Positions 1-5,003 of a stretch of 5,003 nucleotides of DNA are shown piece after piece. The position numbers and the translations under genes are program-made. The stretch is taken from positions 1 through 5,003 of the forward strand of contig CAMCJC010000221.1 in assembly GCA_945875065.1 (NCBI GenBank). Reading direction: 5' to 3'. The DNA is from an uncultured Propionibacteriaceae bacterium (GTDB lineage Bacteria; Actinomycetota; Actinomycetes; Propionibacteriales; Propionibacteriaceae). The number at the start of each line of letters is the position of its first letter. Position 1 is the stretch's first letter. The notes under the pieces are model-generated. The model made no database searches and was not told the DNA's origin. It saw nothing but the letters and a program-made list of their open reading frames with translations.

Positions 1-783
1 GAAGTTGCCCGACGGGACGCTGAACGACAGCTCGCCCGCACCGGTGCGCAGCCAGATCGCGAAGTAGTACACGACCTGCGCCACCAGCCGCGCCCAGTTG
101 ATCGAGTTCACGGCGCCAATTCGGTGCCGGGCCTTGAACTCGGCATCGGAGTTGATTTCCTTGACGATGTCCTGGCAGTCGTCGAAGACGCCCTCGACGG
201 CGAGGTTGACGATGCTCGGGTCGTCGATGGCGTACATCTGGGCTTGCTGGAACGGAGTCATGCGGTCGGCCGGAGATAGCATGACGACGCGGATGCCGGC
301 GCGACCCTTGAGCGCGTGCTCGGCCGACGAACCGGTATCGCCGGAGGTCGCGCCGAGGACGGTGAGCCTCTCGCCGCGGCGGGCGAGCTCGTACGGCAGG
401 AGCTCGCCGAGAAGCTGCATCGCCATGTCCTTGAACGCGGCGGTCGGTCCGTTGCTGAGGTGGCCAAGCCACAGACCGTCCGACAGGCGACTGACGGGGA
501 CGACGTCGGGATCAAGGTATTTGTTTGGCGCGTAGGCGCGCTCGCAAACCGCCTTCAGGTCGGCGGCAGGAATGTCGTCGATGAACAGCGAACACACCTC
601 GAACGCGAGGGCGGCGTACCCGTCGTCACTCAGGACGCTGCGCCAGCGCTCGAGGGTCGCGGCGTTGACCTGCGGGTATTCCGCAGGCAGGTATAGGCCC
701 CCATCGGGGGCGAGCCCTTCGAGGAGGATGTCGCTGAAACCGCGGCTGGTGCCGTCGACTGAGCGCGTGGAGACGTATCGCAC
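1..783 (-). CDS. thrC: Threonine synthase, N-terminal 261 residues (runs off left edge)
   Basis: PLP-dependent lyase that turns O-phospho-L-homoserine into L-threonine and phosphate in the cytoplasm, the last step of threonine synthesis. The reading frame is open from GTG at 783 to base 1, giving about 55% of the usual 470-480 residues. Residues 1-90 are the Thr-synthase N-terminal domain, with FSDILLEGLAPDGGLYLP at 16-33. The PLP lysine is K118 in PTAAFKDMAMQ. ATSGDTGSSAE (145-155), RMTPFQQAQM (174-183), GVFDDCQD (198-205) and GAVNSINWARL (223-233) are all intact, and the fragment ends in PSGNF, the start of the cofactor phosphate loop. As I recall the Corynebacterium glutamicum ThrC sequence, it is close throughout. 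The GTG start gives the family-typical MRYVSTR opening; no ATG lies nearby and no Shine-Dalgarno is visible. It begins 11 bases after the permease stop. Nothing looks broken; truncation is only the window edge. Confidence 0.95.
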   Translation of the reverse strand, partial: MRYVSTRSVDGTSRGFSDILLEGLAPDGGLYLPAEYPQVNAATLERWRSVLSDDGYAALAFEVCSLFIDDIPAADLKAVCERAYAPNKYLDPDVVPVSRLSDGLWLGHLSNGPTAAFKDMAMQLLGELLPYELARRGERLTVLGATSGDTGSSAEHALKGRAGIRVVMLSPADRMTPFQQAQMYAIDDPSIVNLAVEGVFDDCQDIVKEINSDAEFKARHRIGAVNSINWARLVAQVVYYFAIWLRTGAGELSFSVPSGNF

Positions 784-791
784 GCCGCAGG

Positions 792-797
792 ATTTTA
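792..797 (-). promoter_or_regulatory. Possible -10 element (TAAAAT) for thrC
   Basis: Read on the minus strand, TAAAAT ends 8 bases before the thrC GTG and overlaps the permease TAA stop codon. It fits the actinobacterial -10 consensus TANNNT. It would place the transcript start at or next to the GTG, giving a leaderless thrC mRNA independent of the ABC genes. No convincing -35 is seen 16-19 bases upstream, so this is an inference from one hexamer and its spacing. Confidence 0.4.
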
Positions 798-1733
798 CTT
801 GAGAATGTCTTGGCGCCGGAAGCTGACCACCGCCACGACCGCTAGCACGCCAAGCAGCGCCGCGAGAAAGCCGAACGAAGGCCAGAAAGTCGTGACTAGG
901 TATTCCTCCGGCAATTCTTTATTCGGATTCCAATAGCCGAGGTACTCGCCATTTAAAAGAGCCTGGATGTGGACGGTCGGGAGGGTCACGAGTTCCCACG
1001 GATTCTGTAAAGCCTCGCGTAGCCATTCCGAGCCGATGGCCAGGAGCAGGACAACGACGACTGCCCGCCTGGCCCCGCCCAGCGCGAACGTCACAAGGGC
1101 ACCAACCGCGGCGGCCAGGACACACGCGACGACGATCCGCAGCAGCATCGGGCCGAGCGACCCGTTGGAGGTGAGTTCGTCGCTACCCCGAAGCGCGACG
1201 AACACCAGGACGCACACGGTCACCGCCGACGCGATCCACACGGCCGCGAGCGCGAAACCGGCGGCTGCGGCGGCTACGGCCTTCGACCACAGGACCCGGC
1301 TGCGGCGTGGCGTGAACGTCAGCTGCGTGCCGAGCGAGCCGGATAAGTACTCGGCTCCGACGAACCAGGCCCCCACCCCTAAAGCCAGGAATAAGATCAA
1401 GAGCCGGCCCTGCTGGACGATGTTGGTCACGTACTCCGAGAACCCGAAGGTGGGGCGCTCGAACATTTGTGGGCCGGTTACGTCACTGGCCTCGATGCAC
1501 GGGCCATCCCCCGCGCAGGCGGTCGGCAGTCGCGCCTCGGCCTCACTGCCGGCGGCGACCCACGCGTTGTAGTCGGTGACGGCCTCGGAACGTTCTGCAT
1601 CGCTTAGAGGTCGCACGCTGTTGGCGAACGACCCGGCAAGCCAGGCGGCAAGACCCGCGACGGCCAGCAGGGAGATCAGGAACGCGCGGCTGCTCGCCAG
1701 GCGCAGGAACTCGGCGCGCAGAAGGGGCATCAT
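795..1733 (-). CDS. ABC-2 type transporter permease
   Basis: Membrane subunit (312 residues) of a two-gene ABC transporter; it should pair with the ATPase directly upstream. A short cytoplasmic start (MMPLLRAEFLRLASSR) leads into a first membrane helix at about 17-37. An extracytoplasmic loop of roughly 70 residues follows and contains two cysteines (C73, C79) that could form a disulfide. Further helices lie near 109-127, 152-181, 195-218, 223-235 and 284-304. GAEYLSGSLGTQLTFTPRRSRVLWSKA (126-152) matches the cytoplasmic segment typical of ABC-2 permeases (EY..G.....L..TPRR..VL..K), and the protein ends in a basic tail (SFRRQDILK). The ATG overlaps the ATPase stop as ATGA, and a strong purine-rich ribosome site precedes it, so translation is probably coupled; a second ATG follows immediately. 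The substrate is unknown: relatives export peptides or antibiotics, give immunity, or serve natural-product export. Confidence 0.87.
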   Translation of the reverse strand: MMPLLRAEFLRLASSRAFLISLLAVAGLAAWLAGSFANSVRPLSDAERSEAVTDYNAWVAAGSEAEARLPTACAGDGPCIEASDVTGPQMFERPTFGFSEYVTNIVQQGRLLILFLALGVGAWFVGAEYLSGSLGTQLTFTPRRSRVLWSKAVAAAAAGFALAAVWIASAVTVCVLVFVALRGSDELTSNGSLGPMLLRIVVACVLAAAVGALVTFALGGARRAVVVVLLLAIGSEWLREALQNPWELVTLPTVHIQALLNGEYLGYWNPNKELPEEYLVTTFWPSFGFLAALLGVLAVVAVVSFRRQDILK

Positions 1734-2686
1734 GCGGCTCCCCTCCCCTGCGTCGCGGTGAGGTGCTCGGGCCTCGTCAGCTCGAGGAACACCGACTCCA
1801 GGCTGGCCTGCTCGTGACTGAGGTGCGTCGGCCAGAGGTCTGCCTCGCCTAGGGCGCGGGCGACGGCGGCGGCGTCAAGGTCGTCGCTTCTAACGTCGAG
1901 GCGGCCGCCTACGACCTCGACACGGTAGCCGCGCTGACGCAGGACCTCGTGCGCGCGCACAGGGTCGGCGACCTCGACGACGACATGCGCCTCGGCGGCG
2001 GTCAAGAGGCTGCCGAGATGGCCCTCGGCCAGGATGCGGCCGCGGCCGATGATGGAAACCGAGTCGGCGATGAGCTGGACCTCGCTGAGAAGATGGCTGG
2101 AGACGAGGACTGTGCGGCCAGCGTCGGCGAGGGCCCGCATCGTCTCGCGGATCTCGTGAATACCGGCCGGGTCAAGGCCGTTGGTGGGTTCGTCGAAGAT
2201 CAGGAGCTGCGGCTGCTTGAGGAGGGTCGCGGCGATCGCAAGTCGCTGCTTCATGCCTAGGGAGCAGGTTCGAAACAACGAGTCGGCACGGCCCGCAAGG
2301 CCCACCTCAAGGAGCACCTCGGTGACGCGGCGTCGCGGGGCACCGACCGCCGTCGCAAGGATTTCCAGGTTGCGTTCGAGGCTGAGATTGGGGCCGAAAC
2401 GGGGCGACTCGACGATGGCGCCGACGGAGTCGATCACATCGGGAAGGCGGGCGGGGGCGTCGGAACCGAGGATTGTCATGGTGCCCGAGTCGGCGCGGAC
2501 TAGGCCCAGCAGCATGCGGATGGTGGTGGTCTTGCCGGAACCGTTGGGTCCGAGAAGGCCGTGGACGCCGCCGAGGGGGACGTTGAGGTCTAGATCGGCG
2601 ACGGCGCGAACGTTGCGGAAGCGCTTGTGGAGACCCCTGACTTGGATAGCCCACTTGGCGGGCTCGGGATTCCACTGACGGATCAT
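1730..2686 (-). CDS. ABC transporter ATP-binding protein (ABC-2 exporter, BcrA/CcmA-like class)
   Basis: Cytoplasmic ATPase (318 residues) that should drive the permease encoded next. The nucleotide-binding domain spans about 14-230: Walker A GPNGSGKTT (46-54), Q-loop region AIVESPRFGPNLS (90-102) with Glu at the usual Gln position, signature CSLGMKQRL (141-149, a variant of LSGGQ), Walker B LLIFDEP (161-167) with catalytic E166, D-loop NGLDP (169-173) and switch H198 in LVSSHLLSE. The SLGMKQR signature and the ESP Q-loop are usual for bacitracin/lantibiotic-resistance-type ATPases, so I do not read them as defects. A C-terminal extension of about 90 residues, ending ESVFLELTRPE plus a short tail, is also typical of that class. 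The ATG at 2686 is the only good start; no Shine-Dalgarno is near it, but a -10-like TATCGT is. It follows the glycosyltransferase by 46 bases. The substrate cannot be told from sequence. Confidence 0.93.
   Translation of the reverse strand: MIRQWNPEPAKWAIQVRGLHKRFRNVRAVADLDLNVPLGGVHGLLGPNGSGKTTTIRMLLGLVRADSGTMTILGSDAPARLPDVIDSVGAIVESPRFGPNLSLERNLEILATAVGAPRRRVTEVLLEVGLAGRADSLFRTCSLGMKQRLAIAATLLKQPQLLIFDEPTNGLDPAGIHEIRETMRALADAGRTVLVSSHLLSEVQLIADSVSIIGRGRILAEGHLGSLLTAAEAHVVVEVADPVRAHEVLRQRGYRVEVVGGRLDVRSDDLDAAAVARALGEADLWPTHLSHEQASLESVFLELTRPEHLTATQGRGAA
1740..1748 (-). promoter_or_regulatory. Ribosome binding site of the ABC permease
   Basis: On the minus strand GGGGAGGGG lies 6 bases before the permease ATG, inside the last codons of the ATPase gene (its Q-G-R-G-A-A end). 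It is the clearest Shine-Dalgarno for any of the four leftward genes. It supports the ATG at 1733 and translational coupling through the ATGA overlap. Confidence 0.7.
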
Positions 2687-2693
2687 GATGGCG

Positions 2694-2699
2694 ACGATA
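2694..2699 (-). promoter_or_regulatory. Possible -10 element (TATCGT) for the ABC operon
   Basis: On the minus strand TATCGT (fits TANNNT) ends 7 bases before the ATPase ATG, in the 46-base gap after the glycosyltransferase. This spacing would start the mRNA at or beside the A of ATG. A TGACGC stretch 19 bases further upstream is a weak -35 candidate. The lack of a ribosome site close to the ATG fits a leaderless transcript, but no other evidence is available. Confidence 0.35.
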
Positions 2700-2732
2700 A
2701 CCGGATCTTCCCGGATGCGCGTCAGCTTGCAG

Positions 2733-4124
2733 TCATTTCGCCTTCAGACCTGCGTCCCACCGTCGTCCCAGCCAAGCCGCGCTCACGACACAGACGATGA
2801 GGCCCGGCAGGGCATCAAAGGTTGCTTGGAGGGGGCTGAGGAGGGTCGCGGCGGCGAGGGCGACAACGGCGAGTAGTTGCGGGTCGCGATGCCAGGAGCG
2901 GCTGGCGGTGGGTTTGGCATCGGGGAGGCAAAAGATGAGGAACGGCGCGGCCCAGGTGAAGTACCAGGGCTGGGTGCCAGGGCCGAGGACAGCCATGGCG
3001 ACCAGGCCGCCCACGAGCACCAGCCATGGGTGGGGCTGCGAGCCAGGCCAGGGGCCGTAGCGGCGCAGGAGCCAGCAGGTCGCGGCTAGGACGGCGATGC
3101 CGGAGAGAATAGTGAGGCCGGTTAGGGCGGGGGCGGCGCGGTCGGGACCGACGGCGAGCATCATTAGCTGCGCGACCCACGACAGCGGCGAGGTGTTCAT
3201 CGCCTGGAGGGGGCTGCCAGAACTCGCGCGAGACCAGCCGAACCCGAAGCCGGAAGCGAGAGAGATCACCGCGAAGACGGCGAGGGCGCAGGTCGCGGAC
3301 ACGACGACGCGGGCTGTGACGCGCTGCGCCGTGGGTCGAGGGAGGTTCGCGAGGGCGAGCGCAACTATCCCAGGTCCTGCCGCCGCGCCGGACTGCTTGA
3401 CTGTCATCGCGACGCCGACAAGGGCCGAGGCCGCTAGTAGTCCAGACCAACCGCCCCGCAGGGCGGCCCAGGCGGCGGCGGCGAGCACGGCGACGAGCAG
3501 CGCGTCGTTGTGTACGCCACCGACCCACTGGAGCGCCAGCAGCGGGCAGGCGAGGCCGAGCCACAACGCGGCCGTCGGCGGCACGGCCAGGCGGCGGGCG
3601 GCGTCGCGCACCACCCACGCGACCATCGCCAAGGCGGCAACATGGAACAGTCGAAGCCACAGGATGCCGAGGCCGGTGTGGCCGAGGGACAGCCAGCGCG
3701 CGGCAGCGAACGTCCACAGCGAGGCAGGGGGATACACGGAAGTCGTGTCGGCCCAATGGCCGCCGACGGGCAGATCCGGAAGCTGCGTCGTCGCGAGGGT
3801 CGTTACGTAGGGGTTGAGACCTTCGACGACGGCGCGTCCCTGCGCGAGATAGGCGGCGACGTCGAGGCTGAACAGCGGCGGCGCGAACAACATCGGGACC
3901 GCGCTCGAAGCCGTCAACAGCAGAGGATGTCGATAATGCGGCCCGACTCGCCACCAGACGAAGACGAGTAGAGCGACGCAAGTCGTCATGAGGAGGCTGA
4001 CGATGCGGCCACCCCAGGCCCCCGCCGACCCAACGAGCCACCCGAGCCCGGCGAGCGCGGAGCTGGCTCCAAACCCGACCCAAACCAGCCGGTCCGGGTC
4101 GAACGAGGGCAACCGAAGCTTCAT
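2733..4124 (-). CDS. GT-C fold membrane mannosyltransferase, MptA/MptB-like (polyprenol-phosphate-mannose dependent)
   Basis: Polytopic membrane protein of 463 residues with roughly 11-13 hydrophobic helices. Features of GT-C enzymes that use polyprenyl-phosphate sugars appear in order (numbered from the ATG at 4124): an acidic first loop with D88 in FSLDVAAYLAQGRAV, NPY (104-106), SVYPPAS (129-135), GGVHND (202-207), TVKQSG (241-246) and a late TQPWYFTW (384-391). This set matches actinobacterial alpha-1,6-mannosyltransferases MptA/MptB, which extend the mannan backbone of lipomannan on the outer membrane face using polyprenol-phosphate mannose. The sugar and linkage are inferred. The frame is open up to a TTG at 4184, but I prefer the ATG at 4124. 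It has AAGG 8 bases upstream, and the 20 extra residues are basic and unlike a membrane-protein start. It is probably the first gene of the leftward run. No frameshift or missing motif is seen. It could instead be a GT87-type enzyme with another acceptor. Confidence 0.8.
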   Translation of the reverse strand: MKLRLPSFDPDRLVWVGFGASSALAGLGWLVGSAGAWGGRIVSLLMTTCVALLVFVWWRVGPHYRHPLLLTASSAVPMLFAPPLFSLDVAAYLAQGRAVVEGLNPYVTTLATTQLPDLPVGGHWADTTSVYPPASLWTFAAARWLSLGHTGLGILWLRLFHVAALAMVAWVVRDAARRLAVPPTAALWLGLACPLLALQWVGGVHNDALLVAVLAAAAWAALRGGWSGLLAASALVGVAMTVKQSGAAAGPGIVALALANLPRPTAQRVTARVVVSATCALAVFAVISLASGFGFGWSRASSGSPLQAMNTSPLSWVAQLMMLAVGPDRAAPALTGLTILSGIAVLAATCWLLRRYGPWPGSQPHPWLVLVGGLVAMAVLGPGTQPWYFTWAAPFLIFCLPDAKPTASRSWHRDPQLLAVVALAAATLLSPLQATFDALPGLIVCVVSAAWLGRRWDAGLKAK

Positions 4125-4131
4125 CGCAGCC

Positions 4132-4137
4132 ACCTTA
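4132..4137 (-). promoter_or_regulatory. Possible -10 element or ribosome site (TAAGGT) of the glycosyltransferase gene
   Basis: On the minus strand CTATAAGGTGG lies just before the ATG at 4124. Read as promoter, TAAGGT fits TANNNT and ends 7 bases before the start, the same spacing as at two other genes here. Read as ribosome site, AAGG sits 8 bases before ATG. Both readings support this ATG over the upstream TTG, and sequence alone does not separate them. Confidence 0.35.
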
Positions 4138-4163
4138 TAGGGACGGCGAACGAACAGCGTCGC

Positions 4164-4188
4164 CGCAATCACTCGGTATCGCAATCAC
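4164..4188 (-). repeat. Direct repeat of GTGATTGCG, two copies 16 bases apart
   Basis: On the minus strand GTGATTGCG occurs at 4180-4188 and again at 4164-4172, separated by 7 bases. The pair sits about 40-64 bases upstream of the preferred glycosyltransferase ATG, where an activator or tandem operator could bind. No consensus for a named regulator is recognised. Confidence 0.55.
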
Positions 4189-4291
4189 CCCGTCGCCACA
4201 ATCGCGCCACCACCGCATCGGCGACGACGCGCAGGCCCGCCCCTCGCCGCGCTCCTCATCACATCGCCCCCTCTCCCATCCCCCGGGGGCA

Positions 4292-4377
4292 TGCACGAAT
4301 CGCCGGGCCAGGTGGACGGGCGACGCAAACCCCCTAGCCACAAACCACCCCATTCATCCAAAACGGCGATTCATGCA
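4292..4377. repeat. Imperfect inverted repeat, 14-base arms with 58-base loop
   Basis: The left arm TGCACGAATCGCCG (4292-4305) pairs with the right arm CGGCGATTCATGCA (4364-4377) with one mismatch. In a minus-strand RNA the mismatch would be a G-U pair. It lies in the middle of the divergent intergenic region, upstream of both genes. Paired operator half-sites or an RNA structure are possible; the function is unknown. Confidence 0.55.
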
Positions 4378-4402
4378 CGGGCCGGATGGCGGCCGACACG
4401 AT

Positions 4403-4418
4403 GGCGACGACGCGTCGC
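4403..4418 (+). repeat. Short hairpin overlapping a 12-base direct repeat copy
   Basis: GCGACG (4404-4409), loop ACG, CGTCGC (4413-4418) forms a 6-base-pair stem. The 12-mer GGCGACGACGCG at 4403-4414 also occurs at 4220-4231. It sits 45 bases before the ATG at 4463, just upstream of the proposed promoter. Such GC-rich words arise easily by chance in this composition. Confidence 0.35.
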
Positions 4419-4449
4419 GTCACCTCTACCACTTCACCGCTCCGCTCCC

Positions 4450-4455
4450 TACTCT
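4450..4455 (+). promoter_or_regulatory. Possible -10 element (TACTCT) of the small membrane protein gene
   Basis: TACTCT fits the actinobacterial TANNNT -10 and ends 7 bases before the ATG at 4463, so the transcript would begin at or next to the start codon. The only Shine-Dalgarno-like bases (GAGG) are 2 bases before the ATG, too close to work normally, which favours a leaderless mRNA. No clear -35 is visible. Confidence 0.4.
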
Positions 4456-4462
4456 TGAGGTT

Positions 4463-4888
4463 ATGAGGGGTAAACATAGGTCGAAGGGGACCGCCAAGCA
4501 GTTCATCGTCGGCGCTCTCGTGGCCGTGATTCTCGCGGCTGCCGCAGCAGCCTCTTTTGCGGCACTGGGCTGGTTCTCGTGGCAACGTGCGCTGGCGGCG
4601 TTCGCTGTCCTGGCGGTGGGGCTGACAATCATCGCGTTCGTAGCGAGTCGGCGCGACCGGGCGCAAGGATCCGCTCTCATCGACCTAGCTCTCGTCGTCC
4701 TGGTGTTCGCGACGTTCACGGGGGCTACATGGGGAACTCCCAAGTTCGCGACGGCGCTGCCGGTTGGACTCACAACCGGCTCCGCCGTTTATCTCCTAGA
4801 CCGGCTGCTCAGCTGGCGCAACGCCAAACGCCCGCCTGTCCCCAACCCGGCCGCGCGGCACGCAGCCGAAGCGGAAAACAGCACTTAA
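4463..4888 (+). CDS. Small four-helix membrane protein of unknown function
   Basis: A protein of 141 residues that I do not recognise. It has a basic N-terminus (MRGKHRSKGTAKQ), then four hydrophobic segments at about 14-36, 40-61, 70-88 and 95-111. A hydrophilic, Pro/Ala-rich tail of about 25 residues (RNAKRPPVPNP onward) ends the protein, probably in the cytoplasm together with the basic N-terminus. A basic loop (ASRRDRAQGS, 59-68) between helices 2 and 3 agrees with both ends being inside. Codon use is strongly GC at third positions, supporting a real gene. The frame is open back to an ATG at 4373, but those 30 residues are polar, His/Asp-rich and come from repeat-bearing intergenic DNA, so the ATG at 4463 is preferred. 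It stands alone, divergent from the glycosyltransferase. No catalytic motif is visible. Confidence 0.68.
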   Translation: MRGKHRSKGTAKQFIVGALVAVILAAAAAASFAALGWFSWQRALAAFAVLAVGLTIIAFVASRRDRAQGSALIDLALVVLVFATFTGATWGTPKFATALPVGLTTGSAVYLLDRLLSWRNAKRPPVPNPAARHAAEAENST

Positions 4889-4966
4889 CCGGTTCCTCAC
4901 AGAAGCCCCCAGGGCCTCCTTGTTGCTTCCGCTGCTTGATGTCGTCTACCGAGTGGAGGGGTGTCG

Positions 4967-5003
4967 ATGGGTCGTGTGGGGCTCTGTCGTGGTTGGTTTC
5001 TTG
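4967..5003 (+). CDS. Possible start of a further rightward gene (cut by right edge)
   Basis: GGAGGGG (4955-4961) is followed 5 bases later by ATG, with 12 open codons (MGRVGLCRGWFL) to the window edge. The ribosome site is good, but the stretch is too short to identify. All three plus-strand frames are open here, including one from an ATG at 4939, and third positions in this frame are not GC-rich. Treat it as a candidate start only. Confidence 0.22.
   Translation, partial: MGRVGLCRGWFL

Larger units (their letters stand above)
4125..4462. other. Divergent intergenic region (338 bases), C-rich on the plus strand
   Basis: This stretch separates the leftward glycosyltransferase gene from the rightward small membrane protein gene and should carry promoters for both. 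No credible coding frame lies in it: the minus-strand frame near 4135-4353 has an unremarkable Cys/Trp/Arg-rich product and no ribosome site. It contains a 9-base direct repeat (4164-4172, 4180-4188), a perfect CCCCCGGGGG palindrome (4280-4289), a 14-base imperfect inverted repeat (4292-4305 with 4364-4377), a 12-base direct repeat (4220-4231, 4403-4414) and a short hairpin (4404-4418). None matches an operator I can name. Confidence 0.7.

Noticed and set aside
90..93. Glu replacing Gln in the ATPase Q-loop considered as an inactivating change (protein residue about 93)
   Set aside because: A Glu-Ser-Pro or Glu-x-Pro Q-loop is common in the bacitracin/lantibiotic-resistance-type ATPases, and all other catalytic motifs are intact. 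The coordinates given are protein residues of the gene at 1730-2686, not bases.
2703..2716. CCGGGAAGATCCGG-like repeat in the gap between glycosyltransferase and ATPase genes as a terminator or operator
   Set aside because: Only 4-base self-complementary CCGG words are involved, with no T-run and no known operator match.
4125..4184. Twenty-residue N-terminal extension of the glycosyltransferase from a TTG at 4184
   Set aside because: TTG directly follows a TGA and has no usable ribosome site spacing; the ATG at 4124 has AAGG upstream and a better N-terminus.
4135..4353. Open minus-strand frame of 72 codons upstream of the glycosyltransferase
   Set aside because: The product is rich in Cys, Trp and Arg with no motif, there is no ribosome site, and it overlaps the likely promoter of the glycosyltransferase gene.
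4373..4462. Thirty-residue N-terminal extension of the small membrane protein from the ATG at 4373
   Set aside because: The extension is polar and His/Asp-rich, its ATG lies in the arm of an inverted repeat, and the ATG at 4463 gives a normal basic start to a membrane protein with a -10-like element before it.
4905..4915. GCCC-CCA-GGGC hairpin after the small membrane protein gene, a possible terminator
   Set aside because: The stem is only 4 base pairs and no T-run follows, so an intrinsic terminator is not supported.

Overview
This window looks like chromosomal DNA from a high-GC Gram-positive bacterium (Actinomycetota). Base composition is GC-rich with G/C-dominated third codon positions. 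The threonine synthase strongly resembles the corynebacterial type, and a polytopic mannosyltransferase-like protein of the kind that builds lipomannan-type cell envelope glycans is present. The genus cannot be fixed; Corynebacteriales, Propionibacteriales or a relative are all possible.

Layout: four genes run leftward (minus strand) in a row. From right to left in transcription order these are a GT-C membrane glycosyltransferase resembling MptA/MptB (4124 to 2733), an ABC transporter ATPase (2686 to 1730), its ABC-2 type permease (1733 to 795, start overlapping the ATPase stop as ATGA), and the N-terminal 261 codons of threonine synthase thrC (783 to the left edge). Gaps are 46 bases, a 4-base overlap and 11 bases, so read-through transcription is plausible. 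To the right lies a 338-base non-coding, C-rich divergent region (4125-4462) with several short repeats. It is followed by a rightward gene for a small four-helix membrane protein of unknown function (4463-4888). The last 115 bases hold no gene that can be called, although a Shine-Dalgarno-preceded ATG at 4967 may open another rightward gene.

Functionally, the ATPase and permease form one exporter or immunity-type ABC unit. The mannosyltransferase-like enzyme probably acts on the outer face of the membrane in envelope glycan synthesis. ThrC is housekeeping amino acid synthesis. No direct pathway link between the three is visible. A recurring feature is a TANNNT -10-like hexamer 7-8 bases before the chosen start of four of the five genes, mostly without a well-placed Shine-Dalgarno. 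This suggests leaderless transcripts; only the coupled permease has a strong ribosome binding site. I see no mobile element, CRISPR, tRNA or rRNA, and no convincing new multi-gene system.
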